Shown here: piece by piece, positions 17,821 to 25,537 of the stretch
Layout: every line of letters begins with the position of its first letter
How positions within the stretch are numbered: the stretch's first letter is position 1
Source: Hyphomicrobiales bacterium
Lineage (GTDB): Bacteria > Pseudomonadota > Alphaproteobacteria > Rhizobiales > Rhizobiaceae
Length of the DNA: 64,000 bases
Reading direction: 5' to 3'
NCBI GenBank assembly: GCA_900465685.1
Contig: UEGR01000003.1
Span: 486,997-550,996, forward strand
Notes under the pieces: generated by a model
What the model saw: the letters and a program-made list of their open reading frames with translations, nothing else
The model's database searches: none
Told to the model about the DNA's origin: nothing
Program-made: the position numbers and the translations under genes

Positions 17821-17845
17821 TGAGGGCAGCCATTGGCTGCCCTCA
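17821..17845. terminator. Hairpin between convergent OYE and NTF2-like genes
   Basis: An 11-bp perfect stem (TGAGGGCAGCC/GGCTGCCCTCA) closes a 3-nt ATT loop 20 nt after the OYE stop. No T-run follows on either strand, so it is a likely but imperfect terminator serving both sides. Confidence 0.55.
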
Positions 17846-17913
17846 GGATCGCATCTAAATTGCATAACGTATATTATGGAACTTAAAAATGCCTAGCGGT
17901 CAAACCAAGTTGA

Positions 17914-18342
17914 TTAGTTGAACCACGGATAATTTGCCCGGGTTTCATCGGTCATATCAGGATCAGTGTAGACGTCGATGCGTTTGATCAGGTCACCATC
18001 AAATTCATAGACCGTGCTGAACCGACCAGCATTCCAGGTTTTGCCGTTCTGCATCTGGCCCTGTGTCATACCTTCAACGCACACCAACGGACCATCAACG
18101 ATGAAGCGTCGATGCTCTACAGGATGGCTCATCGCGACAACATGCTGTGACATGTTCTGAAAGAACTGTACCAGCTGCGCCTTGCCATGCACGGTTCCCC
18201 ATTTCGGAAACGAGAACTGGACGTCATCAGTCAACAAGGCCAGCGCGTCACCTCGTGCGTCGCTGACGTCCAGGAACCTTTGCGCCAGTCGAATATAATC
18301 GTCTCTTGTGCGTTGCTGGTTCTCGGTCGCTTCCGTCATCAT
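17914..18342 (-). CDS. NTF2-like/SnoaL-type small protein
   Basis: The ~142-residue protein fits the NTF2-like alpha+beta barrel: an N-terminal helix (RDDYIRLAQRFLDVSDARGD), LLTDDVQFSFPKWGTVHGKAQLV, HRRFIVDGPLVCVEGMTQG and a C-terminal YEFDGDLIKRIDVYTDPD strand pair. Members include SnoaL cyclases, ketosteroid isomerase-like enzymes and many of unknown function; no catalytic residue can be assigned. ATG 18342 follows GAGGCAG at 7 nt and overlaps the azoR stop as TGATG, so it is translationally coupled to the azoreductase. Confidence 0.82.
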   Translation of the reverse strand: MMTEATENQQRTRDDYIRLAQRFLDVSDARGDALALLTDDVQFSFPKWGTVHGKAQLVQFFQNMSQHVVAMSHPVEHRRFIVDGPLVCVEGMTQGQMQNGKTWNAGRFSTVYEFDGDLIKRIDVYTDPDMTDETRANYPWFN

Positions 18343-18956
18343 CACGCTGCCTCGACAAGCGCGTCGATTTGAACACGGGCGCGATCCATTGCAGCCTGCG
18401 CGGCCTGAGGGCCAAAGGCCGTGCCTTCTATCCGGATATGTTCGACGTCACTCAATCCAATGACGTCGAAAAGATGCCGGACATAGCGGGATTGGAAATC
18501 GACTTGCTCAAGAGTGCCTTCAGAAAATGCGCCGCCGCTCGTCGTCACGAGATAGATTTTCTTGTTGCTGAGCAAACCTTGCGGTCCATGTTCGCTGAAC
18601 TTCACCGTCACACCGGGCCAGATTACATGATCGAACCATGCCTTCAACTGCGTCGATGGCGCATAGTTGATCATCGATGAACCGACGATCACAATATCGG
18701 CTTCGAGTAATTCAACGACGAGCGCTTCAGCAAGTTCAACGGCTTTATCTTCCGTCGCATTGCGCTCTTCCGGCGATAGCATCCTGCCGCGCACATAGGC
18801 CGGGCCGATATGTGGCAGCGGCTCTGCAGCAAGATCACGACATGTAATATCGTGGCCATCTTTGAGTGCCAGTTTATCAGCAAGATCTCTGGAAAATCTC
18901 GTTGATAGCGCCCCTTCTCCGTTTGGACTTGATGTGATGAGAAGAATATTCTTCAT
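18342..18956 (-). CDS. azoR: FMN-dependent NADH-azoreductase
   Basis: The 204-residue flavodoxin-fold protein reduces azo compounds and, more importantly in cells, quinones by two electrons. It begins ILLITSSPNGEGALSTRFSR (FMN phosphate loop), with GSSMINYAPSTQLKAWFDHV in the middle and VTTSGGAFSEG near the flavin ring, as in E. coli AzoR (AcpD). It is the first gene of a two-gene unit with the NTF2-like protein and is divergent from an HxlR regulator with a conserved N-terminal cysteine, a known arrangement for thiol-based control of azoreductases. Confidence 0.93.
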   Translation of the reverse strand: MKNILLITSSPNGEGALSTRFSRDLADKLALKDGHDITCRDLAAEPLPHIGPAYVRGRMLSPEERNATEDKAVELAEALVVELLEADIVIVGSSMINYAPSTQLKAWFDHVIWPGVTVKFSEHGPQGLLSNKKIYLVTTSGGAFSEGTLEQVDFQSRYVRHLFDVIGLSDVEHIRIEGTAFGPQAAQAAMDRARVQIDALVEAA

Positions 18957-18958
18957 GA

Positions 18959-19017
18959 AATTTGCAATCCTGTCTGTATATGATCAAAAATGACTTCTCT
19001 GTTCGTGAGTGCAAATT
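18959..19017. promoter_or_regulatory. Divergent azoR/hxlR control region with inverted repeat
   Basis: The region between azoR and the HxlR gene is only 97 bp. AATTTGCA (18959-18966) and TGCAAATT (19010-19017) form an 8-bp inverted repeat with a 43-bp gap and could flank or be part of the regulator's operators. This is suggestive only. Confidence 0.3.
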
Positions 19018-19053
19018 AGAAAGATGCTACCAATGCTGCAAGAAGGCACAGGA

Positions 19054-19470
19054 ATGACACTCGGTTACACGGATTTACCTGACCCCAGTGCCGTGAGATG
19101 CCGTTCGGCACATGAAATGATTGAACGCATGTCCGACAAATGGTCATTGCATGTCATCGGTACGCTGCGCAAAGGCCCTTGCCGCTTCAACGAAATTCGC
19201 CGTGCTATCGATGGCGTCTCCCAGCGCATGTTGACGCTCACATTGCGGGGGCTTGAACGTGACGGTCTCATCACTCGCACTGTCTTTCCGAGCGTACCGC
19301 CGCGTGTTGATTATGAACTGACCGAACTGGGCTTCAGTTTGCTGGATATCGTCGCGAGGTTGATCGGTTGGGCGGACAAAAATCAATCGGTAATTGCCGA
19401 AGCGCGCCAACGCTACGACGAGGCGAACACCACCGATCTTCCACCCAGGCCTAAAAGTTCCCACCGGTAA
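19054..19470 (+). CDS. HxlR-family transcriptional regulator (YodB/QorR-like)
   Basis: The 138-residue protein is a winged-helix HxlR regulator: HEMIERMSDKWSLHVIGTLRKGPCRFNEI, then GVSQRMLTLTLRGLERDGLITR (recognition helix and wing) and RVDYELTELGFSLL. Cys16 lies 14 residues before the conserved KW tryptophan, the same spacing as the redox-sensing Cys6 of B. subtilis YodB, which represses azoreductase and is inactivated by quinones and diamide. ATG 19054 is chosen because AGAAGG stands 7 nt upstream; an in-frame GTG (19009) and ATG (19024) lack good ribosome sites. It probably represses the divergent azoR gene and itself. Confidence 0.88.
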   Translation: MTLGYTDLPDPSAVRCRSAHEMIERMSDKWSLHVIGTLRKGPCRFNEIRRAIDGVSQRMLTLTLRGLERDGLITRTVFPSVPPRVDYELTELGFSLLDIVARLIGWADKNQSVIAEARQRYDEANTTDLPPRPKSSHR

Positions 19471-19807
19471 TCTGACGGATTTTAAGGCAGCGATCTGGAC
19501 GTTATCCCCAGCCATTTCCGTGGTGAAACTTTAGGCGAATCGATCCTCAATTTCATTGCCCCCAAACTGACAATCCAAGCGCTCAACTCCCGGAATTTAC
19601 GGCGATTTTTGACAAAAAAATACGCTTGATCAATCCATGTAAATTGCATGAAAATTAGAGTTTCCGTACCCGTTTTCAGGCATATAAGTTGCTCCCCATT
19701 TTTTGATTATTTGTATTAATTCAATGTGTTGCTAAGTTCGCTTGCATGTGATGCGCTTATCCATAAGATGCAGGCCATTTCATTAATTTCAAAGGAGGGG
19801 TTCATAA
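19471..19807. other. Intergenic region before the peptide-import operon
   Basis: 337 bp, increasingly AT-rich, without a gene. A TTGACA at 19609 has no good partner -10 at 16-18 bp. AAAGGAGGGG at 19790-19799 is the ribosome site of the binding-protein gene. Confidence 0.4.
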
Positions 19808-21385
19808 ATGTATCGGAAATTTCTACTGACAGGCGTGTGTCTTCTGGCGCTCGCAGGTGCGGCATCTGCCGAGACCGTGCTCAATCGCGGTAACGATACA
19901 GATCCGGCAACGCTTGACCATCACCGTACATCCAGCGTTGCCGAAGGCAACGTATTGCGCGACCTCTATGACGGTCTGACCATTCAGGATGCGGACGGCA
20001 AGGCAATTCCCGGTGTCGCCAAATCGTGGGATATTTCCGAAGACGGTACGGTCTATACGTTCCATCTGCGCGATAACGCCAAATGGTCGAATGGCGACCC
20101 GGTCACAGCGGGTGATTTTCAGTTCACTTTCCGTCGTCTGATGGACCCGAAGACGGCAGCCGGTTATGCCAGCATGCTGTTCATCATCAAGAATGCGGAA
20201 GACATTGCAGGCGGCAAAAAGCCGGTTGATCAGCTGGGCGTCGAGGCTGTTGACGATCACACGCTGAAGATCAGCCTCAACTCCCCTGCTCCATATTTTC
20301 TTGAGCTTCTGACACACCAGACCGGCTTTCCGTTGAATGAGAAAAGCGTGGAGGCCAATGGCGACAAGTTCACCACACCCGGCAAGATGGTGACCAATGG
20401 CGCCTATATGCTCGAAAGCTTCACGCCGAACGACAAGATCGTCATGAAGAAGAACCCGTATTATTACGAGGCCGATCAGGTCAAGATCGATACGGTCAAC
20501 TGGATTCCCTTTGAAGACCGCGCCAGCTGCATGCGTCGCTTCGAGGCCAAGGAAGTGCAAGTCTGTTCCGACGTTCCCGCCGAACAGATGGACTATGTGA
20601 AGAAAAATCTCGCCAAGGAATTCCGCATGGCGCCTTATCTCGGCGTCTATTACCTGCCGGTCAAAGGCAAGTCAGCCGACAGCAAGCTGAAAGATATTAA
20701 GGTCCGTCAGGCGATCTCTCTGGCCATCGACCGCGAATTTCTGGCCGATCAGGTCTGGCAAGGAACCATGCTGCCCGGCTATTCCATGGTGCCGCCCGGT
20801 ATTGCCAATTACGTAAAGGACGCGCCGAAGCTCGATTATTCCGACGACATGCTGGAGCGCGAGGACAAGGCCAAGGAGCTTCTGAAGGAAGCAGGCGTTG
20901 AGCCCAACACGCTTTCGATCGAGTTGCTCTACAACACGTCCGAGAACAACAAGAACACCATGGCAGCTATTGCCGACATGCTGGGCAATATCGGTGTGAA
21001 GGCTTCGCTTAACGAGACCGAAGGTGCCACTTACTTCAACTTCATGCGCGATGACGGTCCGTTCGATATCGCGCGTGCCGGCTGGATCGGCGATTACAAC
21101 GATCCGCAGAACTTCCTGTTCATCAGCCAGGGCAATGTCAGCTTCAACTATTCCAAGTGGAAGAATGCTGACTATGACGCGCTGATGGCCAAGGCCGAAA
21201 AGACCACCGATCTGGGAGAACGCGCCAAGGTTCTGGGCGAAGCCGAAAAAATCCAGCTCGACGAAGTGGGCAATATTCCAATCCTCTATTATTCGTCGCG
21301 TGCGCTCGTTTCCGATAATGTCGCCGGTTGGAACGACAATCTGATGGATAGCCACAAGACGCGCTGGCTGTCACTCAAACAGTAA
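19808..21385 (+). CDS. oppA: Peptide ABC transporter substrate-binding protein (OppA-like)
   Basis: The 525-residue periplasmic protein has a Sec signal peptide (MYRKFLLTGVCLLALAGAAS, cut after ASA) and an SBP_bac_5 fold: DPATLDHHRTSSVAEGNVLRD, YDGLTIQDADGKAIPGVAKSW and YTFHLRDNAKWSNGDPVTAGD are the classical oligopeptide-binding signatures, with AISLAIDREFLADQVW in the second lobe. It would deliver oligopeptides to the permease encoded by the next three genes. A stem-loop after its stop probably lets it be made in excess of the permease. Confidence 0.93.
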   Translation: MYRKFLLTGVCLLALAGAASAETVLNRGNDTDPATLDHHRTSSVAEGNVLRDLYDGLTIQDADGKAIPGVAKSWDISEDGTVYTFHLRDNAKWSNGDPVTAGDFQFTFRRLMDPKTAAGYASMLFIIKNAEDIAGGKKPVDQLGVEAVDDHTLKISLNSPAPYFLELLTHQTGFPLNEKSVEANGDKFTTPGKMVTNGAYMLESFTPNDKIVMKKNPYYYEADQVKIDTVNWIPFEDRASCMRRFEAKEVQVCSDVPAEQMDYVKKNLAKEFRMAPYLGVYYLPVKGKSADSKLKDIKVRQAISLAIDREFLADQVWQGTMLPGYSMVPPGIANYVKDAPKLDYSDDMLEREDKAKELLKEAGVEPNTLSIELLYNTSENNKNTMAAIADMLGNIGVKASLNETEGATYFNFMRDDGPFDIARAGWIGDYNDPQNFLFISQGNVSFNYSKWKNADYDALMAKAEKTTDLGERAKVLGEAEKIQLDEVGNIPILYYSSRALVSDNVAGWNDNLMDSHKTRWLSLKQ

Positions 21386-21393
21386 TTTCAGAC

Positions 21394-21425
21394 AGGGCTG
21401 CGCTTGACGGCGCGGCCCTATTTTT
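21394..21425 (+). terminator. Intercistronic stem-loop after the binding-protein gene
   Basis: AGGGCTGCG pairs with CGCGGCCCT (one bulge or mismatch) and TATTTTTG follows. It sits between oppA and oppB of one operon, so it likely acts as partial terminator or 3' stabiliser rather than a full stop. Confidence 0.6.
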
Positions 21426-21582
21426 GTGCGGAGGAGGGCTAGACACCCCTCTCCCGCCAGCGTTTCCGTTTTCGTTCGGCAACAGATGCAAACGGAAAAA
21501 ATATTAGAAAACAATAATCTAAAAGCCCTTAGTGGGATTTGCCCGGCGGCTCTGTGCTGTCAGGCAAAGAAGGGACAAAGAC

Positions 21583-22506
21583 ATGCTGGGCTACACGCTC
21601 CGACGATTGGGTAGTGCGATACCCACGATCTTCATTATCGTCACGCTGACATTCTTCCTGATCCGGCTTGCACCCGGCGGTCCATTCGACCTCGAACGCC
21701 CCCTCGATCCGCTGATCCTCGCGAACCTCAAGCGCGCCTATAATATGGATGCGCCGCTCTGGCAGCAGTATCTGATGTATCTTGGCAATCTCGTGCAGGG
21801 CGATCTTGGCCCGAGCTTCACGCGACGCGATTTTTCCGTAAATGACCTGTTTGCCTCCGGTTTGCCGGTATCTATCATGCTTGGCACGCTGGGCCTGACG
21901 CTGGCTGCCATCATCGGCACGTTTCTCGGTACGCTTGCCGCGCTGAAGCAGAATTCGGCTGTTGATTATTTCGTGGTCGCGCTGGCGACCTTCGGCATCA
22001 CCACGCCCAATTTCGTTGTCGCCCCGCTTTTGAGCCTGTTGTTCGGCGTCATTTTGGGCTGGGTCCCTGCGGGCGGCTGGTCATCGGCCAATATTACCTA
22101 TTGGATATTGCCGGTGCTGACGCTCGCTCTGCCGCAAGTGGGCGTCATTGCGCGTTTGGTGCGAGGTGCCACCATTGAAGCGCTGCGCGCCAATCATGTT
22201 CGCACTGCCCGCGCCTATGGTCTGCCAGCCCGTGTTGTGGTTGGCGTGCACGCATTGCGCGCCGCGATGCTGCCCGCTGTTTCCTATCTCGGCCCAACCG
22301 CCGCAGCCCTCCTCACTGGCTCAGTCGTGGTCGAAACGATCTTCGGCATTCCGGGTATTGGCCGATATTTCGTGCAAGGCGCCCTCAGCCGCGACTACAC
22401 GCTCGTGATGGGCACGGTGGTCGTGATTTCGATCTTCGTCGTGGTGTTCAACCTGATTGTTGATCTTCTCTATGCGTGGCTTGATCCGAGGGTTCGCTAT
22501 GACTGA
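21583..22506 (+). CDS. oppB: Peptide ABC transporter permease (OppB-like)
   Basis: The 307-residue inner-membrane protein opens with MLGYTLRRLGSAIPTIFIIV, the typical OppB N-terminus, has six membrane segments, and holds the EAA coupling loop in RANHVRTARAYGLPARVVVG. The C-terminus ETIFGIPGIGRYFVQGALSRDY is characteristic of the family. ATG 21583 is chosen because GAAGGGA lies at workable spacing and the preceding codons are polar and non-conserved. Its stop overlaps oppC. Confidence 0.93.
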   Translation: MLGYTLRRLGSAIPTIFIIVTLTFFLIRLAPGGPFDLERPLDPLILANLKRAYNMDAPLWQQYLMYLGNLVQGDLGPSFTRRDFSVNDLFASGLPVSIMLGTLGLTLAAIIGTFLGTLAALKQNSAVDYFVVALATFGITTPNFVVAPLLSLLFGVILGWVPAGGWSSANITYWILPVLTLALPQVGVIARLVRGATIEALRANHVRTARAYGLPARVVVGVHALRAAMLPAVSYLGPTAAALLTGSVVVETIFGIPGIGRYFVQGALSRDYTLVMGTVVVISIFVVVFNLIVDLLYAWLDPRVRYD

Positions 22507-23632
22507 TCTGACCGTACCAACGGAAACCGCCGAATTGAGCATGCCAAGCCGCTCGCTCTGGCAGGATGCATGGCTGCGCCTGCGCAAAAACAAGGCCGCG
22601 GTCGCCAGCGCCATCGTGCTCGCGGTTTTGGCTCTTGCAGGCATTTTCGGGCCGATGCTGAGCCCGCATCCCTATGACAAAATCTATCCGCAGTTCGTGC
22701 GCGTTGCGCCGAGCCTCGAAGCCTATCCGCGAGCGGATACAATCCTGCCGGGCCTTGAACGTGAGATGGCGCACGCGCGATTGAAAGCTTCCGCTGAGCC
22801 TGAATTGAGCGGCAACAACATTGTTGTCGATTTCACGGCGCAGCGCCCGACCGACGACCGTGTTCTGCGTTATTTCCAGCGCTCCGACCTGTTCAGCAGT
22901 CCGAAGGTGGAACTGGCCGCCGATGGTATGAGCGGCAAGCTGACGCTCAATGTGACACGCAATTACTTTGTGCTCGGCACGGATAATCTCGGTCGCGATC
23001 TCATGACGCGTATCTTCATCGGCGTGCGCATGTCTCTGGCCATCGGCTTGCTGGCCTCGGCGATGTCGCTCGTGCTAGGCGTGTCTTTCGGCGCAGTCTC
23101 GGGCTATCTTGGCGGGCGCATCGACAACGTCATGATGCGTGTTGTCGATATTCTCTACTCGCTGCCCTTTATCTTCTTCGTGATCTTGATGCTGGTCTTC
23201 TTCGGGCGGTCAATATTCATTATCTTTATCGCCATCGGCGCGACGGAATGGCTGGATATGGCTCGCATCGTGCGCGGTCAGACATTGAGCCTCAAACGGC
23301 AGGAATTTGTGCAGGCGGCAGAAGCGCTTGGCGCGACACGGCGCGGGGTCATTACGCGCCATATCATTCCAAATGCGCTTGGCCCGGTGATCGTCTTCGT
23401 CACACTGCTGGTGCCGAAGGCAATTCTGCTGGAAAGCCTCCTCTCCTTCCTCGGCCTTGGCGTGCAAGACCCCCTCACCTCACTCGGCCTCCTTATTTCG
23501 GAAGGTGCCCAGAACATGCGCGGCGCAAGCTGGCAGTTGATCTGGCCCGCCGCAACATTGACCATCATTCTGTTTGCGCTGAACTTTTTGGGCGATGGCC
23601 TGCGCGACAGTCTTGACCCGAAGGATCGCTGA
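22499..23632 (+). CDS. oppC: Peptide ABC transporter permease (OppC-like)
   Basis: The 377-residue inner-membrane protein starts with a cytoplasmic helix and membrane segment ([20 protein letters not shown]). It then has a ~110-residue periplasmic insert (to about residue 150) before [19 protein letters not shown], which opens the permease core. The EAA loop is [21 protein letters not shown] and the end is [20 protein letters not shown] 22499 overlaps the oppB stop by 8 nt. The periplasmic insert is present in a subset of OppC proteins and may contact the binding protein. Confidence 0.92.
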   Translation: MTDLTVPTETAELSMPSRSLWQDAWLRLRKNKAAVASAIVLAVLALAGIFGPMLSPHPYDKIYPQFVRVAPSLEAYPRADTILPGLEREMAHARLKASAEPELSGNNIVVDFTAQRPTDDRVLRYFQRSDLFSSPKVELAADGMSGKLTLNVTRNYFVLGTDNLGRDLMTRIFIGVRMSLAIGLLASAMSLVLGVSFGAVSGYLGGRIDNVMMRVVDILYSLPFIFFVILMLVFFGRSIFIIFIAIGATEWLDMARIVRGQTLSLKRQEFVQAAEALGATRRGVITRHIIPNALGPVIVFVTLLVPKAILLESLLSFLGLGVQDPLTSLGLLISEGAQNMRGASWQLIWPAATLTIILFALNFLGDGLRDSLDPKDR

Positions 23633-23633
23633 G

Positions 23634-25244
23634 ATGACGAAGGAAACCATTCTGAGCGTTCGCGATCTGCGCGTGACCTTCGATACGCATGACGGTCCGG
23701 TTCCCGCCGTTCGCGGGATCAATCTCGACGTCAAGGCCGGTGAAACCGTGGCGATCGTCGGAGAGTCCGGCTCCGGTAAAAGCCAGACGACCATGGCGCT
23801 TATGGGTCTATTGGCCCGCAACGGCAAGGCAACGGGACAGGCGCTCTATCGCGGCCAAGACCTGATCGGCATGTCTGACAAGGCGCTGAACAATATCCGT
23901 GGCGCCAAGATCACCATGATCTTTCAGGAGCCGATGACCTCGCTCGATCCGCTCTATCGCATCGGCGACCAACTGGCCGAGCCGCTCCGCTATCACCGCG
24001 GCATGAGCAAGAAGCAGGCGCGTCCGCGTATTCTGGAACTGCTGAAACTCGTCGGCATTCCAGAGCCGGAACGCCGCATAGACAGTTACCCTTACGAGCT
24101 GTCAGGTGGTCAGCGTCAGCGTGTGATGATCGCCATGGCGCTTGCCAATGAGCCGGATATCCTGATCGCCGATGAGCCGACCACGGCGCTCGATGTCACC
24201 ATTCAGGCGCAGATACTCGATCTCTTGGCCGATCTGCAACAACGTCTCGGCATGGCGGTTGTGTTCATCACCCATGATCTGGGGATTGTACGCCGTTTTG
24301 CCGACCGGGTTTATGTGATGCGCTCTGGCGAAGTGGTCGAGAGCAATGAAACGGAGACCCTTTTTACCGCGCCGCAGCATCCTTACACGCGGATGTTGCT
24401 GGATGCGGAACCAGAAGGCGAAAAGCTGCCGCCACCGGATGAAGCGCCTGTCTTGGTCCGCGCCGATAATGTGAAGGTCAACTTCCTGATCCATAAGCCA
24501 TGGCTCGGTGCGGCCAACTATATGACTGCCGTAAACAATGTCTCGCTGACACTCAAGGAAGGTCAGACCATTGGCATTGTGGGAGAATCCGGTTCGGGTA
24601 AATCCACGCTGGGGCGTGCCATCCTGCGGCTTCTCGATTCCGAAGGCCGTATCGCCTATCTTGGCAAGGAGTTGCCGCGCGACCCGCAAGCCATGCGTCC
24701 CAAACGTAGGGAGCTGCAACTGGTCTTTCAGGACCCGTTTGGTTCTCTCAGCCCGCGCATGACAGTGGGGCGTATCATCACCGAGGGATTGCTGATCCAC
24801 GAACCGCAGCTTTCCGCCAAGGAGCGTGACCGTCGCGCGCAGGAAGCGCTGAAAGAGGTTGGGCTGGACCCGTCCATGCGTAATCGCTACCCGCACGAGT
24901 TTTCGGGCGGGCAGCGCCAGCGCATTGCCATTGCCCGCACAATGATCCTGAAGCCGCGCGTTATCGTGCTGGATGAACCGACAAGCGCGCTCGACCGCTC
25001 CGTGCAGAAGCAGATCGTCGCGCTCTTGCGCGATCTGCAAAAAGAACACGGCCTCTCCTACCTGTTCATCAGCCACGATATGGCAGTGGTTCGCGCTGTG
25101 TCGGATTATTTGATTGTGATGCGCAACGGCAGGATCGTCGAGCAAGGCGATACCGAGCAGATATTCGATCATCCTCGCGAGGATTATACCAAAGCCTTGA
25201 TGGCGGCGGCACTCAGCGAGGAGCGCTTCGGCACGGCTGGCTGA
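23634..25244 (+). CDS. oppDF: Fused peptide ABC transporter ATPase (OppD-OppF)
   Basis: A single 536-residue chain joins two nucleotide-binding domains. The first (OppD-like) has [28 protein letters not shown] and [11 protein letters not shown]; the second (OppF-like), from about residue 280, has [30 protein letters not shown] and [10 protein letters not shown]. Each carries an oligopeptide-type C-terminal extension ([12 protein letters not shown] and [15 protein letters not shown]). The ATG at 23634 starts 2 nt after the oppC stop. It powers uptake through OppB/OppC and is followed by a strong terminator. Confidence 0.94.
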   Translation: MTKETILSVRDLRVTFDTHDGPVPAVRGINLDVKAGETVAIVGESGSGKSQTTMALMGLLARNGKATGQALYRGQDLIGMSDKALNNIRGAKITMIFQEPMTSLDPLYRIGDQLAEPLRYHRGMSKKQARPRILELLKLVGIPEPERRIDSYPYELSGGQRQRVMIAMALANEPDILIADEPTTALDVTIQAQILDLLADLQQRLGMAVVFITHDLGIVRRFADRVYVMRSGEVVESNETETLFTAPQHPYTRMLLDAEPEGEKLPPPDEAPVLVRADNVKVNFLIHKPWLGAANYMTAVNNVSLTLKEGQTIGIVGESGSGKSTLGRAILRLLDSEGRIAYLGKELPRDPQAMRPKRRELQLVFQDPFGSLSPRMTVGRIITEGLLIHEPQLSAKERDRRAQEALKEVGLDPSMRNRYPHEFSGGQRQRIAIARTMILKPRVIVLDEPTSALDRSVQKQIVALLRDLQKEHGLSYLFISHDMAVVRAVSDYLIVMRNGRIVEQGDTEQIFDHPREDYTKALMAAALSEERFGTAG

Positions 25245-25276
25245 CGAAATACAAACCAACATTGCAAATAATAGGA

Positions 25277-25299
25277 ACGGGGCCTCGGCCCCGTTTTTT
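25277..25299 (+). terminator. Terminator of the opp operon
   Basis: ACGGGGCC pairs perfectly with GGCCCCGT around a 2-nt loop and TTTTTT follows. Confidence 0.93.
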
Positions 25300-25300
25300 A

Positions 25301-25537
25301 TTGCCATTTCTCTTCCTGTTCATCTCGGGCGAAGAGATTCTTCGCTAAAAGTACAAAATTGCGATCAATAGATTAAGAGAAAATCATAGCGATTTTACAA
25401 TAATATTTAAACTGACCAATGTGTCATATTCCTAATATTATAAGATAAGTTTCGATTTTGAAGTATTAGGAATAAAAAAACTATAATTACATCTCGAATA
25501 TATGCGGGGGACAATTATTAAAAATTGAGAGGGAATT
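25301..25537. other. AT-rich leader of the autotransporter gene
   Basis: About 237 bp with clearly lower GC than the flanks. CTGACC (25412) and TATTAT (25436) at 18 bp could be a weak promoter. GAGAGGGA before 25538 is the ribosome site. No small ORF is convincing. Confidence 0.4.

Noticed and set aside
19609-19644. Sigma-70 promoter (TTGACA) before oppA
   Set aside because: No acceptable -10 hexamer lies at 16-18 bp; the nearest AT-rich hexamer is too far.
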